The notes beneath the pieces are model-generated. The model did no database searches. It worked only from the letters and a program-made list of their open reading frames with translations, and was not told the DNA's origin. A stretch of 64,000 nt of DNA from Rhodamnia argentea. Its lineage: Eukaryota > Streptophyta > Magnoliopsida > Myrtales > Myrtaceae. The DNA lies in the NCBI RefSeq assembly GCF_020921035.1, contig NC_063157.1, positions 5,886,501 to 5,950,500 on the forward strand. Reading direction: 5' to 3'. The position numbers and the translations under genes were made by a program. Position 1 is the first letter of the stretch, and every line of letters begins with the position of its first letter. Positions 44,740 to 57,906 of the stretch are shown piece by piece.

Positions 44740-47378
44740 TTAGATACGAGAGTTAGTATCAAGTAGTGTCCCCAGAGGCCTGGACTTCCTGCTCCAATCC
44801 CTCCCAGCTTCTTTCAACAACTCGGCCAACCTTTGCTTCTCGGCGTCCACGTCAGAGTTTGCTGTCCCAAGTTTCTCCTGTCTAATGGTGACAACGCTCT
44901 CCAAAATTTCAATTGCATCATCCAACCTGTGCAGATTGTTAGTGAGGTAAGCAAGCAGTGGGGAACTACTCTGCAGAAAGTATAAATCATAGAACATTGA
45001 ATTAAATGCTCTTGGAGACCTAATTCTACTGCCAACTAGTTTCTAAATAAATAAAAAAAATAGCAGCAGCATGAATGAAATGCCAATAAGTCAATTAAAA
45101 GACATCCAAACCTGATTTGAGCCCTCATTTAAGGTACTTGGTAATGATGATACAACCATTTGAGAAAATGCATGCCATCTGCTTCATTCCCCACCCCCTC
45201 AAACTAACCAACCCCCCACCCGAAAAAAAAAAGGAAAAAAATAAAATAAAATCTCGTTTCACATTAATGACAGACAGACGGCAAGTTTAGCAACCAATAA
45301 CATCCGAAATGATTTGGCCTAGAAAGGAGATGCTATGGAGACAAGATCGCAGAAAAAAAAAATTAGATGGCCAGAATCATGAGAAAAGCTAAAAACAAAG
45401 AGCCATACCTCCCCAATGCATCATACGTGCCAGCCAAATTGCTGCAGACACCTAGAGTGTCAGGGTGATACGGTCCATATTCCTTTTCCAAAATACTTCT
45501 TGCTTCTTCAAAGAGTTCTGCAGCCTCGTCTATTGCATGACATTGCACGCAGGCTAGACCCATTTGGTTTAGAGCAATTCCAAACAAGGGAGACTTTTTC
45601 TCCACGCTAGCCCGGAATTTTGAAACAGCAGAATTTAAGGAGGTGTAAGAATCAGAATATTTCCCCATCATATAATAGATAACCCCAACCTGTGCCTCGA
45701 CTCCTGCAACCATGTTTTGCTGGCCCGGGGCATCAGCATGTATCTTCAAAGCCTTCTTAAGCAATGCGAGTGCCAGCTCCAACTCATTCATAGACTCATA
45801 GATGGCAGAAAGGTCGATGAAGCCACCGGCAATCTCTTCAGATGGGATCATTGGGTTAGGCCTTCTGTAAATATGAAGTGCACTCTCACAGTAGGATTTG
45901 GATTCCTTGAACTTCCCAATCTTGTGGTACAAGTTCGCCAAGCGCACATAAATTGAAGCAACTTTCGGATGATTCTTGCCTTTGGTCGACCTGAAGACTT
46001 TAAGTGCTTTCTGGTATGCAAGAACGGCCTCATCATACTTAGCGAGCGATAGGTATGTGTCTCCAATACTGTAGTCTATTGAAGCCACATCCATTTCTTG
46101 TCCATTCGATGCCATGGCCATGCTTGCTAGAACATAATGCTCAAGTGCAGACTCATATTCACCTTTTGAGTTGCAGATAAGTCCCATTAGTCTCCTATCA
46201 GCCGCTTCTGCAAGGACATCATTAGAACCATTTCCCTTGTGGATGTCCAAAGCCATTTGGCAAAGCTTCTCAGCCTCGTTAAATTGCAATGCCTGGATGT
46301 AAGCCTCAGCCATATAACGGCATGTCTCACCAACTCTAGGGTCCGTCTCTCCCAAAACTTGCTTTTGGATCTCCAAACCAGCCGTATATAACAGTAACGA
46401 GTTCTCCATCTGACCGAACATTGCATATGTATCACCTAGCTGCATGCACCCAGCAAATTTAGCAAGCGCATGGTTTTCACCATCCTCTAAAGCTGGAATT
46501 CCAATTGAGCGCTCAAGAACTGGAATCGCTTCACTATACTGACCTAAGTCACAGTATATTGCAGCCAAAACATGCAAACACATAACCAACCCTAAACTAG
46601 GTTTGTCATTAACTCGTTGCTCATACGAGCTCACAGCTCGAAGAGCCAATTCAAGAGCTTTCTGGGGATTAGCCCCAGTAGCAATCATGTCTCTTATTCT
46701 TTTGAGTAAATAGGGTCCAATGTCTGCATCGTCAAGTCCCAGATCAAGAATATTTTCTACATTGCAATACTTTTCCCCAAGTAAACCAGGATATCTCTGT
46801 TTTCTCCGAAGAAAAGAACCATTTGTTCTTTTTGCATGCTTCTCATTCTTTTTTCCAGCAGGAGGTCTCTCATAGGGCACTTTGCGCCTAGAACTTGCTT
46901 CTGATGATTGCTCCTCTTTAACTGCAGTTTTATATCTACTTCCCATTTCGATCTTCCCATCGGTCAGATCAATGCCTTCTATTGGACAGTGATCACAATC
47001 TTTATCCTCTAGTCTTCTCTCTGGCACCGCATCCTTCATCATCTCCATTACACCGAAGTCTCCGACAAGATGGCCCAACTCTGAATCAAGTCTAGATTCC
47101 TCGCCATATGAGAGAATACTAGACCTGGAGGGAGATTGATCAGAGCTCTGCATCTCAAACACGTTGTTATATAACTGCTCGATGGAGGTGTCTACCACAC
47201 GATTGATATAAAGATCAATGGAATCACTTCGAGGACTGTGCGGACTTAGTGGACTTCTTGGAGACCTTAACTGGGTGTAGCTTTCCTTATAAGATGAATT
47301 ATTCCCACTGGATAATTCATCCGTGATGCTATGCACATCTCCAACTTCAGTGGCTAATCCAGGCATTTTGCTGAACAT
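44740..47378 (-). CDS. KLCR2: Kinesin light chain-related protein (KLCR/CMU family)
   Basis: Two coding exons, 47378-45409 and 44926-44740, join in frame to 718 aa. The N-terminus has the plant KLCR signature (SPLSPHSPRSDSIDLYI, DTSIEQLYNNV, SSDQSPSRSS), a basic linker follows, and TPR/KLC repeats run from about residue 225 to the end (LAAIYCDLGQYSEAIPVLER, VRLANLYHKIGKFKESKSYC, NLAGTYDALGR). The C-terminus is GRDWSRKSRPLGTLLDTNSRI. In Arabidopsis this family (KLCR1-3/CMU) holds cortical microtubules in place at the membrane and links to IQD proteins and cellulose synthase tracks; function here is by family. The N-terminal words are nearest KLCR2, hence the symbol, though paralogue assignment needs a tree. 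MPGL four codons in (47366) is an equally likely start. An untranslated first exon is likely near 47970-48190. Confidence 0.92.
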
Positions 47379-48192
47379 GAATCAACCCGCTTAGTAAACT
47401 GAAATATTTGGATAAAATGTAGGAGAAATAAGATACACCTATATCGAGAGAAAGAAAAATTTCAGGCAAACTGTTCTCCTAAAGCTTAAAAAATTCCAAA
47501 TTGGGCTGATAGTGAATATCAAGCATAACCAAAGTTAGTCCTTACATCTAAGACACAAGAATTAAACGTCAAACAATCAAAAGGTGGATGCAGAAAAAAT
47601 CGGATGAGGAGCATCAAGAGTCCAATCATGACTTGAAATCTCATCCCCTGTCGTGCGACCATCAACAACATAAACCAAGCACGTTCCTCTACAGAAGCAT
47701 GACCCAGGTACGACGGAGGAACTCGAACTCGAGATTCGATTTCAGTCGCAAAATCCATTTAACACGTTCAAAACTCATTTTTTCGAGAACTTGCGAATGA
47801 TCCAGAAACAGAGAGGCAAATGTGCAAGAGAAAATCATCGATCCCACCGAAGAATCAGGCACGTGCGTAAGGTCCACCTCCTTCGGAGAACGAGGACAGT
47901 TTGCATTCGCGGTGCTTCTGGCGGAACGCAGAAGAAGGAGAGACGGAACGAGGGACGCGTACCTTGGTAGATAAGCGACGGATGAGGGAGGTCGAGACTC
48001 GGGGAGGACTTTCTACAAACAGTGGGCGCCAGGTTCAAATGAAGCGAAGGATGGAGAGATGGGGGTTGAGTGTAAAGCGATGCAGAGACAAAGAGCGAGA
48101 GCAGCGGAGGAAGAAGAAGACGGGTAAAGAGAATGCAGAGGCGTGAAGTCGCATGGAGTGTCGGAATGTCGAAGCAATGAGGAATGAAGGAA

Positions 48193-48194
<2 letters not shown>
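47379..48194 (-). promoter_or_regulatory. Probable 5' UTR exon and leader intron of KLCR
   Basis: The minus strand shows a good donor (TACCAAG-GTACGCG, about 47961) and an AG just before the coding start (CTAAG-CGGG near 47392). Sequence upstream of the donor is purine-rich leader-like. This is inferred; no start site can be seen. Confidence 0.4.

Positions 48195-48239
<45 letters not shown>
48195..48239. repeat. (CT)n tract in the KLCR promoter/leader
   Basis: About 22 CT units, read as GA on the KLCR coding strand, close to the expected transcription start. Confidence 0.93.
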
Positions 48240-48241
<2 letters not shown>

Positions 48242-48974
48242 GGTGTTTTAGCTGGGACGTCGCAAGTTGGCGCGGCTAACGGCTTTTAAACGCCAGCGAA
48301 CAGCTGGGGTGTCGATGTTACATGCCACGTGGCATAAGCGACGATCCAATTCGGGGAGAAAAAAAGTTAATAAGTATTTATAAATTCGCTTTTCTTATTA
48401 GAATTAATATTGCGAAAAAATTTCAAATAGATACATAAGTGGCAAGTTCATATCCAAATTAATTTTTGGATCACCAAAAATCCCAAACCAGTACACACAT
48501 GACACATTTACTCTTCGTTAGCTTACGTGAAATTGCTGCTCTATGGTCAGAAAAGATCTTGATCAGCATTTCAAAATAATGAATAAGCTCCTTTATTTAC
48601 TTGGCACAAAACCAAATCTCGAGTCTTATTTCTTTCTTCTATTCCAAAAGAATTCAGCTGAGCAGTTAAGCAAATTCTACAATCAAAATGTAGAGTCTTG
48701 GCAGATGCCACTATTGGAAAACTCCAACAAGCAATCCATGTTGCTATTCAGTCTTTTAACCCTTTTTCTTTTTAATTTTTGCCGTGGATTTACTCTAGCT
48801 TGCTCAATCTATGTCATCAAGTGCATTTGTACATTGTCACTAGGTTTGTCGTACTACAGCATCTGACTGCTGAGTTTGTTATATATGACATTGACATGTA
48901 GTGGAAATTAATCCAATTACTAACAAGGGCTAATTCTTTTCTTTAAGAATTGCTTGGGTAGCATGGACGAGGAG
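48240..48974. other. Spacer, no gene
   Basis: KLCR upstream sequence. A 107-codon open frame (48543-48866) is AT-rich and matches no family I know; not called. Confidence 0.5.
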
Positions 48975-49540
48975 ATTAACAAAAAAGTTCTAAATTTATC
49001 GTAATTGTATTAATTCAGTCTTAACTCTTTTTTTTTTCAATTGAGTTTTAAATTTTTGCATTTGTGCCAATTTGTCCATCCGGCCAATTCTGACCAAAAA
49101 TCGCTAATGCGGGTAATTTTTTAACAATGTTTTAGTATTTTTCAAAGTCTTTTATTTATTTATTATTTTTTCTTTTCTTTATCTTTTTTTTTTCCTTTCT
49201 TTCCTTCTTCCTCAGTTGGTCTTTGGACTTCGGGATCAACTAGAGGCGAGGGTCGGTGAGGAAAACCTCACCCGACCATGGGAGGGGGGCGAACTTAACC
49301 GGATGCTAGAAGGTCGATCTCGTTGGCCCTCGCCTCTAGCCTGTCATTGGATCTCGGGGATTGATTGGAGGAAGTAGGAAGGGAAAAAAAAAATAAAAGA
49401 AAGGCAAATAAAAGAAATAAAAAAAAATCTAATGGACTGAATTCTCACACTTATAAAAGTTTAGGACTGAATTGGTAGAAAAAAAGTTATGACTCAATTG
49501 ACACAATTACAATAATTATAGGACTTTTTTTATAATTCTT
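48975..49540. mobile_element. MITE-like inverted-repeat element with GC-rich core
   Basis: Long AT-rich inverted arms (left AAAAAAGTTCTAAATTTAT, right end reversed AAAAAAAGTCCTATAATTAT) flank a GC-rich core at about 49210-49370 (GAGGCGAGGGTCGGTGAGG and the opposite-sense CTCGCCTCTAG). No clear target duplication, so the borders are approximate. General plan as in the MULE-type element at 17457-18101. Confidence 0.6.
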
Positions 49541-51840
49541 CCTAAGATGACTTATTTCGTAAAGGACAATCGATCAAATGCTTTAAAGCTCAGTTTTTCT
49601 TTTGACTATAATAAGCAGCGTTAAGGTTAGAATTCTTTGGGGGTACTTGCGATCTACGTAGCATCAATATGACACGCAACACGACACGAATGTCTCCTTT
49701 CTATTGATCGCGCATCCCAGTGTGCCCCAACGTGTCTTAAAGTGTCAGCGTCCGACACGCGAGAATTGCCTTCGAGGGAGTGTCGGTGCTGCTGCTACAA
49801 ATAGCTTGTGATTATGTGAACCGCCGATGATGGAGGCAGCGCATCCGGTTCAGTCGTTATCCGGGTCAAAATTGTCTGACTCGGGTCAAGAACAGAAGGT
49901 CAGCCAATTGGTGGACCAAAGAATTAAGGGACACGAAAGGAGAAATCCAACAACTCCTTCCCTTTCGTTCGAAATATTTTAAAGATGTTCTTTCCGATTT
50001 TTCCAAAAGGCGACGCTACGCTTTGGGACACCGAAAAGCCAGTAAGGAAGGACCAATCACGATATGCAACGGCAATCAATCGTTACAGAAGTAAAATAAT
50101 CACATGGTACGATCAAAAAATAAATAGATAATAATCACATCGATTTAATTCTCACGTGGTGAGCGGAACAAAGACTGTTAATTTCCAACTAGAATGAAAT
50201 TAAGGAACTTAACATGCTTATGCATCCGCTTTTTATTTACCGTGAGATTGACAGCATGTTATAAGTCATAAAAGATACATAAAAAAATGATTAAAACTTA
50301 TTGAAGAGGTCCACTTTTTCAAAAATTTGTGGCCCACAATTTGTTGTTATTCTCATTGTCACCAGAAAAATGTTATGCCAACAAAGTTCTTAAATTAACG
50401 GCCTTTCACCATAGTAGAGAAATATCCACAAGTGACCCGAATTGATATGAATTTCATATACATAAATTTAAAAGATGTTTCGCTAGAAATCGGGATCTGT
50501 CCAATTAGTGAAATGCCTTTCGCCAACAATTGATCTTTGGTTCTTTGTTCAACAAGCTCAATCGCAATTCGGATAGGAATTGACTTGTGCAACAAGCATC
50601 AAGAACAATAAAACCAAAGGTAAGAAATGCGAGTATTGAAAATTGAAATACCGATAAACTAAGAGAAATACATAAGTTTTCGTGATGATGATCGTGTCTC
50701 TACAGCAATTACATACGGGGGTTTATATGGTACACAAAGCATAACTACTCCAAAACTATTGTCACGGGCAAGTATGAGCGATTTCCTAATTTAAGTAGGT
50801 TTCTTTATTTGCTAGTAAGAACACCAAATGGGTCATAATTTTCGTTTGGTAACGCAACTTCATTTTTCTACTTATGAGGCATTTTTTTTTTTTTTTTTGC
50901 TTCGAAAGTAGGTTTGGATCGAGTTTTCTTTAACTCCATCAATCCTTCCTAATCCGTTCTTTTCATTTCCCTCCATCCAAATAAAACATCTTTAATAACT
51001 TTCCCTCACAATCTCCTCTGACACACATACCATAAAATCTCTAACAATTCCCAAATTACAAAATGTTCTTCTGTTTAGTTAGTTAAACCTTTCTGTTTTG
51101 TAGGAAAAATCAGATATTTCTCTTTAACAAGGAAAATTAGCACACAAGTAAGAGATTTACGTAATTCGATTCAAGTGTCGGCACATCCTTCATAGAGAGA
51201 GCCAACCACGATGCCAATAAATCAGCTATGATACTTGTGAGTAATCAAGAGTGCATCACCGGCCAATCACTCAAGTTTTTTCCAATCCTCTAATAACGTC
51301 CATAATAGACTTACAAGTGTTATCTCGTATTTTCCTATGAACGATTCACCTAGAAAATTCACACACACACAAAAAAAAAAAACCCCTATTACTCATTTTA
51401 CATGCTCTAGTGAGTAATGACCAAGTATAATTCCCTCTCCATATAGGAAACCTACTCATTAGGAATCCCCTCAAACTCGAAAGGAAGCTGCCAGGCTGAC
51501 AGTATTGTCTGTTATTGCTGATCACACAATATCTCAATCAATGAGTACTTTATGTAAAGCACGTGACGATTGTGTGTGAATTTACGATTGGGATAGTATC
51601 GTCCCCGACAATCTTGTCAAGAAAGTATTTCCCAGCTCGGAAACCTATCAAATTTGGAAACTGTTCAAAAGGGAAATTCTTTTCCACGAAGAGAAAGTGA
51701 GAGATGCTACTTGCCGAAGCCAAAACGAGACACGCTTTTTCACATGAACAGAAAGTGAGTACGCTACTTGCCAAAGCAATTAGCGTCTCCCTTTCCCATC
51801 ACGAGCAAGCGAAGGAGAAGTTGCTCTCTAATCCTCCCTC
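49541..51840. other. Spacer upstream of FDH1
   Basis: No gene seen. A word at about 50020-50050 (GGGACACCGAAAAGCCAGTAAGG) recurs near 56310 upstream of FDH2, so distal upstream sequence was probably included in the FDH duplication. ATTTGTGGCCCACAAT at about 50325 recurs at about 54120. The 51100-51400 part resembles repeat sequence. Confidence 0.5.
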
Positions 51841-51853
51841 GTGACTCTTCGCC

Positions 51854-51861
51854 TATATATA
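51854..51861 (+). promoter_or_regulatory. TATA box of FDH1
   Basis: TATATATA lies 130 bp before the ATG, in a stretch conserved with FDH2. FDH2 has CCATAATTATCG at the aligned place (about 57765-57776), a weaker TATA. Confidence 0.6.
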
Positions 51862-51990
51862 TCGAACGTCTCTCTCCCTCAGTACTTCACCAGTGTTTCA
51901 TGCAATTTTCTTTCTTCTTCTTACACTGAAAATCTCTCGTTTGAATCGTTCCAAACTCGTGGACTGCGAGAATCGCTCCGGCTCGGAAAA

Positions 51991-53718
51991 ATGGCAATGA
52001 AGCGCGCTGGTGTGTCTGCCATCAGAGCTCTCTGTTCGTCTCCGAATTTCACTAGATATGCCCATGTGAGTGATCCTTTAGTCATTGCCTCTGTTTCGAC
52101 GACCCGCTAATGTTGAAGTTCGCATGACCGCGAGCTTTCGCTGTGATTATTTCGCCCTTTTCGTTCGTGCTCTGTTCCTCGTGCTTCTGGAGTTTTGAGC
52201 TGGTGACTTCTCTGATTCAAACATCTTCTTTTTATCTGCTGGCTGCTCATACGTTTTCTGTGGTAAACTTTCATCAGTCTACTGCTGGAGGCAAGAAGAT
52301 TGTGGGTGTGTTCTACAAGGCAAACGAGTATGCCGAGTTGAATCCGAATTTCGTCGGCTCTGTCGAGAGAGGTCTGGGCATACGCGGCTGGCTGGAATCG
52401 CAAGGCCATCAGTACATAGTCACAGATGACAAGGAGGGACCGGACAGCGGTGAGTACGTTTTTGGAATGACAGTCTTTTCTCTGCATATTTGTTATTCAT
52501 GTCGTGTTCATGTTTGCTTCGCTTCTCGCTTCTCATTTCGATCATGGTCGCAGAACTCGAAAAGCATCTTTCCGATCTCCATGTCCTCATAACGACCCCC
52601 TTTCACCCTGCCTATGTTACCGCGGAAAGAATCAAGAAGGCCAAGAATTTGCAGCTTCTTCTCACTGCCGGGATCGGTTCTGATCACATCGATCTGAAGG
52701 CTGCGGCTGAAGCGGGGTTGACGGTTGCAGAAGTCACCGGAAGCAACGTTGTTTCTGTGGCAGAGGATGAGCTCATGAGGATCCTCATTCTGGTAAGGAA
52801 CTTCTTGCCTGGATATCATCAGGTCATCAATGGGGACTGGAATGTGGCTGGCATAGCGCACAGAGCTTACGATCTTGAAGGGAAGACCGTCGGGACGGTT
52901 GGCGCCGGACGAATTGGCAGGCTCTTGCTGCAGAGATTGAAGCCTTTCAACTGCAATCTCCTCTATCACGACCGCATCAAGATCGACCCGGAACTGGAGA
53001 ATCAGACTGGTGCGAAATTCGAGGAGGACCTCGACGCGATGCTTCAGAAATGCGACATAATTGTGCTCAACACCCCTCTGACTGAGAAAACAAGGTAAGA
53101 ATCATTCGATGGAAAGAAGTTCATGGTGTTAAGTCTGCTTCAGTTTTCTTGCAATATGTAAGGTTTTGAAGTTCTTGTAAAAATGGTTCAGAGGAATGTT
53201 TGACAAAGAGAGGATTTCCAAGTTGAAGAAGGGTGTCCTCATCGTCAACAATGCTAGAGGAGCGCTCGTGGATACACAAGCCATTGCCAATGCTTGCGCC
53301 AGCGGACACATCGGAGGTAAAACTATAGCCGGAACATCTGTCATGATCAGTCGTCATTTCCTAGCAATGTCCGACCTTCATCTGCCTATCTTTCAGGTTA
53401 TAGTGGGGATGTTTGGTTCCCACAGCCAGCACCCAAGGACCACCCCTGGCGTTACATGCCGAACCAGGCCATGACTCCTCATATTTCTGGCACAACTATA
53501 GACGCGCAGGTACTCTCAACATTTCCAAACTCCTCGCCTCTTCTTAGGTACAGACTCGATTCTTAACCATGTTTCTGACTTTCGGATTCGGTTTTTCGGT
53601 GCAGCTGCGATATGCGGCCGGGACCAAAGACATGCTGGATAGGTACTTCAAGGGAGAGGAATTCCCTCTCCAGAATTACATTGTCAAGGAGGGCGTACTG
53701 GCCGCTCAGTACCAGTGA
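51991..53718 (+). CDS. FDH: NAD-dependent formate dehydrogenase, mitochondrial (tandem copy 1)
   Basis: Six exons, 51991-52065, 52278-52449, 52554-53094, 53192-53316, 53397-53509 and 53605-53718, join in frame to 379 aa. The Arg/Ser-rich N-terminus ([20 protein letters not shown]) fits a mitochondrial presequence. It oxidises formate to CO2 with reduction of NAD+. Visible family marks are [25 protein letters not shown], the Rossmann motif [13 protein letters not shown] followed by YHDR (Asp typical of NAD preference), [12 protein letters not shown] (active-site Arg), and [20 protein letters not shown] with the catalytic Gln/His. Length and exon sizes equal the second copy. All introns are GT..AG. 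Confidence 0.96.
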
Positions 53719-56700
53719 TTTCCCGGCTCCTCGGCTCATGCAGTTCCCGTGTTCGAGCGTTCGGGATCGTCAAGCTTATCATAAGTTGCAGGATCTTGAA
53801 TAAGTGAAATAATGCCTGCTCTTTTCTTTGTTTGTCTGGAGGTGTGTCTTTAGTTTGTGCTTGCATTGAAGATTGATGAGGTCTTTTTGAGAATGGAACC
53901 TGCACTCTGTTGTGCAAATTTTCTGCCGTGGTTTCTCCTTACACCAACGTTACTTTGGCTTAGTCCAGAAAAAGCTAGTATCCACACAATTTGCGGATAA
54001 TTATCATTTATCACCTGATATAATTATGAAGCAACTCGAAGTATGGATCCAGAAAAAATCACGTAAATACATTTTGAATGCAAAATTATTAGAAATTATT
54101 GTGGGTCCAATCATTCAAGAATTTGTGGCCCACAATACCGTGTTACTTTCACAGTTTAATAGTCACCCAAAAATTATTATGCTAGCAAATTCTTGAAAAG
54201 CAAAAAACAATGCTGATTAAAAAAAAAAAAGCAAAGCCTAAAAAGCGAAAATGAATAAATGCAAAAAAAAAAAAAAAAAGTCGGACGCAAATCTCGCACA
54301 TTTTGTTTTTCACCATTTAAGGTGGCGCTTGATCTCAAAGTCAAAATATGCAATCGTGACATGAATATCTAAAATCTTATGCAAAATGCTTCTTTGTTAT
54401 TGCTTGGCATGACTAAGAATATCTCAACTTTATGGTGTTTATAGAATTGGTCCTCCGACTTATTTATTTTTTGGAATTTGAAAAGTTGACAGTGGGATGA
54501 TATAACAATGGACTCACAATCGCGAGTATTATGCGTGTCAAAAAAATATATAAAAATCAAAGTGAGATCTACCTCTGATTTTATGCCACGCCTTCCATTG
54601 TGACACTGTGACATCGTCACAGTATCAAAGTCCTTATTTTTTTATATTATGCCTTTTAACCCTTTTTTAAGAAAAAAATCGTAATAGATGTACTTTAATT
54701 TAGTCAATCCATGTCATCGAGCCCATTCGTCTGACGGCGTAGCGAAATTTGTGATTCTTGACATGTGCGGCGAATTTATCAAATCACAAGTGCTAATTCC
54801 AATGTTACTTTAAACGGAGAATTGTTAAAGGAGGACGGACATATGACGTAAAGCACAATCAATCATAAAACAAGGACCGCCTGAATTGCAGCTGCGATGC
54901 CTCCCACTCCCAGATCCCGATTTCCGGGAATCCCCCTACATCTCCCTCTTTCTATAACTAAACAATAAGTGGAAATAATATAAAAATTATGTTGGTGTTA
55001 ACGTAAAGATTTAATTTTACTGATCTGTCAAATTTTAGGACCCGATTGCACCTTTCATAAGTTTCGGGACTCAATTGCACTTTCGTGATAAATTTTAAAA
55101 TTTCTAGTGAACATTTTTCGTAAAAGAAACAAGTGTCTTGAAACTCCCGAAACTCGTCACGAAAGTACAATTGAATCTTGAAATTTTTGAAAAAGTGTAA
55201 TCGGATCTTGAAACTTGTCAAGTTGATGTATCAAGCTCTTCCGTGATTTGGTTGCACCGATCGATAAGTTTTAAGATTTAATTATACTTTTTAAAAATTT
55301 TGGGACTCAATTATATTTTTATGTGATAAGTTTTAAGGCTTGGTTATATATATATTTTGAATATTTTACAGCTTAATTAAACTTTTGTGATAAGTTTTTG
55401 ATTTTTTTAACTACATTTATCCGAAAAAGGGTGGGTCGTCCACGTAATAGGGCCTATCGTGTTAGTGTGGAGTCAACCACCTAATGAAAGGGACAGCTCA
55501 TCTGATAACAGTCGTTATCCGGGACAGCGCCGTTCGACTATTCGACTCGAGACAAAGATTAGAAGTGTCGGCTCAGGGATGCTGCCCAAAGGACGCCCCG
55601 ACTCGACGAAGTCCCTCCCTTTTTTTGGAAAATATATATATAAAAAAAAAACTCCCTTTGGTTTGTTTTATACTTTCGCGCGCTTTGCTAATCAAAATCT
55701 TCCATGCTTTTAATTTTTTTGATCTAAGTCGTTTAACTTTCCTATCAGATCTATGCCACATCGAACCCGGCAAAACATCATCGTCGCAATGCCTATGCGA
55801 TGTCGGAGCATGACGTGGGTAAGATTGTGTGGGCCGATATTGGCGTCCAAATTGTCCGAATTTACCTGCATCATACTATGACATTATATGAATTGAGTAT
55901 ACGTCTACACACATTTCTCGTATTCTGTCCGCGTCCTATTTTGGCGAAGTTTGAAGGCTCCATCCCGTGGCACTTAATTAGACAAATTAAGTACATAAGC
56001 TTAATTAAGAAAGCGAGAAAGTACGAAAAAGGAAAAGTATAATTTTTTACATCTTCTTTTACATTTATTCATTTTGATGTTGTTTTCACTGAAAACTTTT
56101 CAACGAGCAAAATACAAAGAAACTTCCGACAAAAAAAAAAAATACAAAGAAACTTAATGCTCTGTTTGGTTCATGAAGATTTCTGAAAGTGTTCTCGACT
56201 ACTTGTTTTTTCGGAGAGCGAAAGCAGCATGAAAATCATTATTACATCTTGGTTACAAAGCCAATCAGGGGTTCCAAAAGGGACACGATGTTCGGAAAAG
56301 CATGGCCGCTTTGGACACCGAAAAGCCAGTGAGGAACAGAATTTGCATTGGCCACTTTGGACACTGGTAAAAGGCAGCGAGGAAGGACCAATCGGCATTT
56401 GCTAATTACTACATAGAGAAACCGTCAATCGGATTTCATTTCGATCCGAACCAAAACTCGATTTGGACAAGTGAACTGTTGAGGTTGTCTCATATCGGTT
56501 GTAGAAGAGGCTGATAGTCAATTGGAATGAGATAGACTCAAGACCACCCAAAGCTGATATCATAACGTAGGTTACCAATAAAACTGGACCCAAAAATCAC
56601 ACAGAAAATATACAAGTTGTTGCTCCTCTAGATATGTGAGAGAGAAATTATTGGGCCTTATTTTTCGAGCTAATTTTTTGGATGGGAGAGGTCCAAAATT

Positions 56701-57764
56701 ACTCAACACAAACATGCCTTGCCATGCCAAAGCTACTTCGCTTAGCTTAATGACAGAGCTCATATGGATAGATAAGAGATGGCGAAAGAGAGAGAAAGAA
56801 AAATGATAACTTATTAAAATGAGTGGGGTCGTGAGAATGTAAGCCGATATGTATGTGAATAAGGGTGAGCATGATCCACAATAGAACAAGAACCCATACC
56901 AGTATTTTACGTTTTAAAGTATGTAGGGTAAGTTTCGGGTGGAATCTGAAACTTGGAACATGAAACAAGTTTTTGAATTTTTCTAGTTTTATGTCTTTGC
57001 ATGGTCCTACATTATTCCATTAATGATGATTTTCTGATATGAAATCATAAGTTTGAACTTTCATTTTCGGCGATATCCATGATGGAGATATGATTGAGAG
57101 TTTTATTTTGTTAATGTTTTAAATTTTTCGTGTGTCCGAATAAGAGATGTAGTTTACGTGGATTGTAACAAAAAAATAGCGGTCATTAAAGGTAATGATT
57201 CACTACGATCGTTTAATTGAGACAATATGCCAAATTTGGGTAGATCCCGAAACCAAACTTAAAACTTGCGGTAGGGTAGATTTTAGTTTCAGAATATGTA
57301 GATTAGATTCTAGGTTCAAAATATTGAAGAACCGATTTTGATAGGTCAATTCTCGATGAAATCTGAATCGATTCTGAAATCGCTCACTTCTGGACATGAA
57401 AGCTTAAAATCTTAAGTTACGTTGTTTCAAAAGAGAGGATTATATTTGGCATTGAGTGCCCACGTCAGATTTGCTTCTTGCAATCACCCATCGAAAGGGC
57501 AAAAAAAAAAAAGTGAAAAAAAAGCGGTTAACAATTTCGATTACAAACGTCACCACCACGTGTCAAAATTGACAGCCCTCATCGACGTCTCCGACGGGAA
57601 TCGCACACTCGCGGAAGCCAAACGAGGAGAGGCACGCGCGAATCGGACAAGCAAGTGAAGATAGCGCGACGACTTCGGCCTCTTGCCGAAGGCTTAAAGC
57701 CAGTGTTCGTCACGAAAGCAAGGGAAGGAGAAGTCCGTTCTCGCTTCCCTTATGACTCCTCGCC
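53719..57764. other. Spacer between the two FDH genes
   Basis: The FDH1 3' region comes first. A repeat-rich stretch at 54950-55430 has several copies of a GGGACTCAATTGCACTTT-CGTGATAAGTTTT phrase in both senses (MITE-like). A segment at about 55490-56400 resembles FDH1 upstream sequence, then the FDH2 promoter region. No gene seen; short frames are AT-rich and unsupported. Confidence 0.5.
54958..55430. repeat. Inverted/tandem MITE-like repeat phrases
   Basis: Phrases of the type GGGACTCAATTGCACTTTCGTGA-TAAGTTTT recur at least four times between 55020 and 55400, some reversed (55130-55230). This is common in degraded plant MITEs whose arms carry short repeats. Borders are uncertain. Confidence 0.45.
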
Positions 57765-57906
57765 CATAATTATCGGACGTCTCTCTCGCTGAGGCCTTCA
57801 CACCTTGCCAGTGTTTCATGCGATTTTCCTTCATCTTCCGACACTGAATCTCTCTCTTCTGAATCGCTTCAAGCTCGTGAACTACGAGATTCGCGCCGGC
57901 TCCGAA

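Noticed and set aside
45416-47126. Additional genes on either strand within KLCR
   Set aside because: All are alternate-frame shadows of the 671-codon KLCR exon.
52107-52969. Minus-strand frames of 126-153 codons opposite FDH1
   Set aside because: Shadows of the FDH coding strand with no family match.
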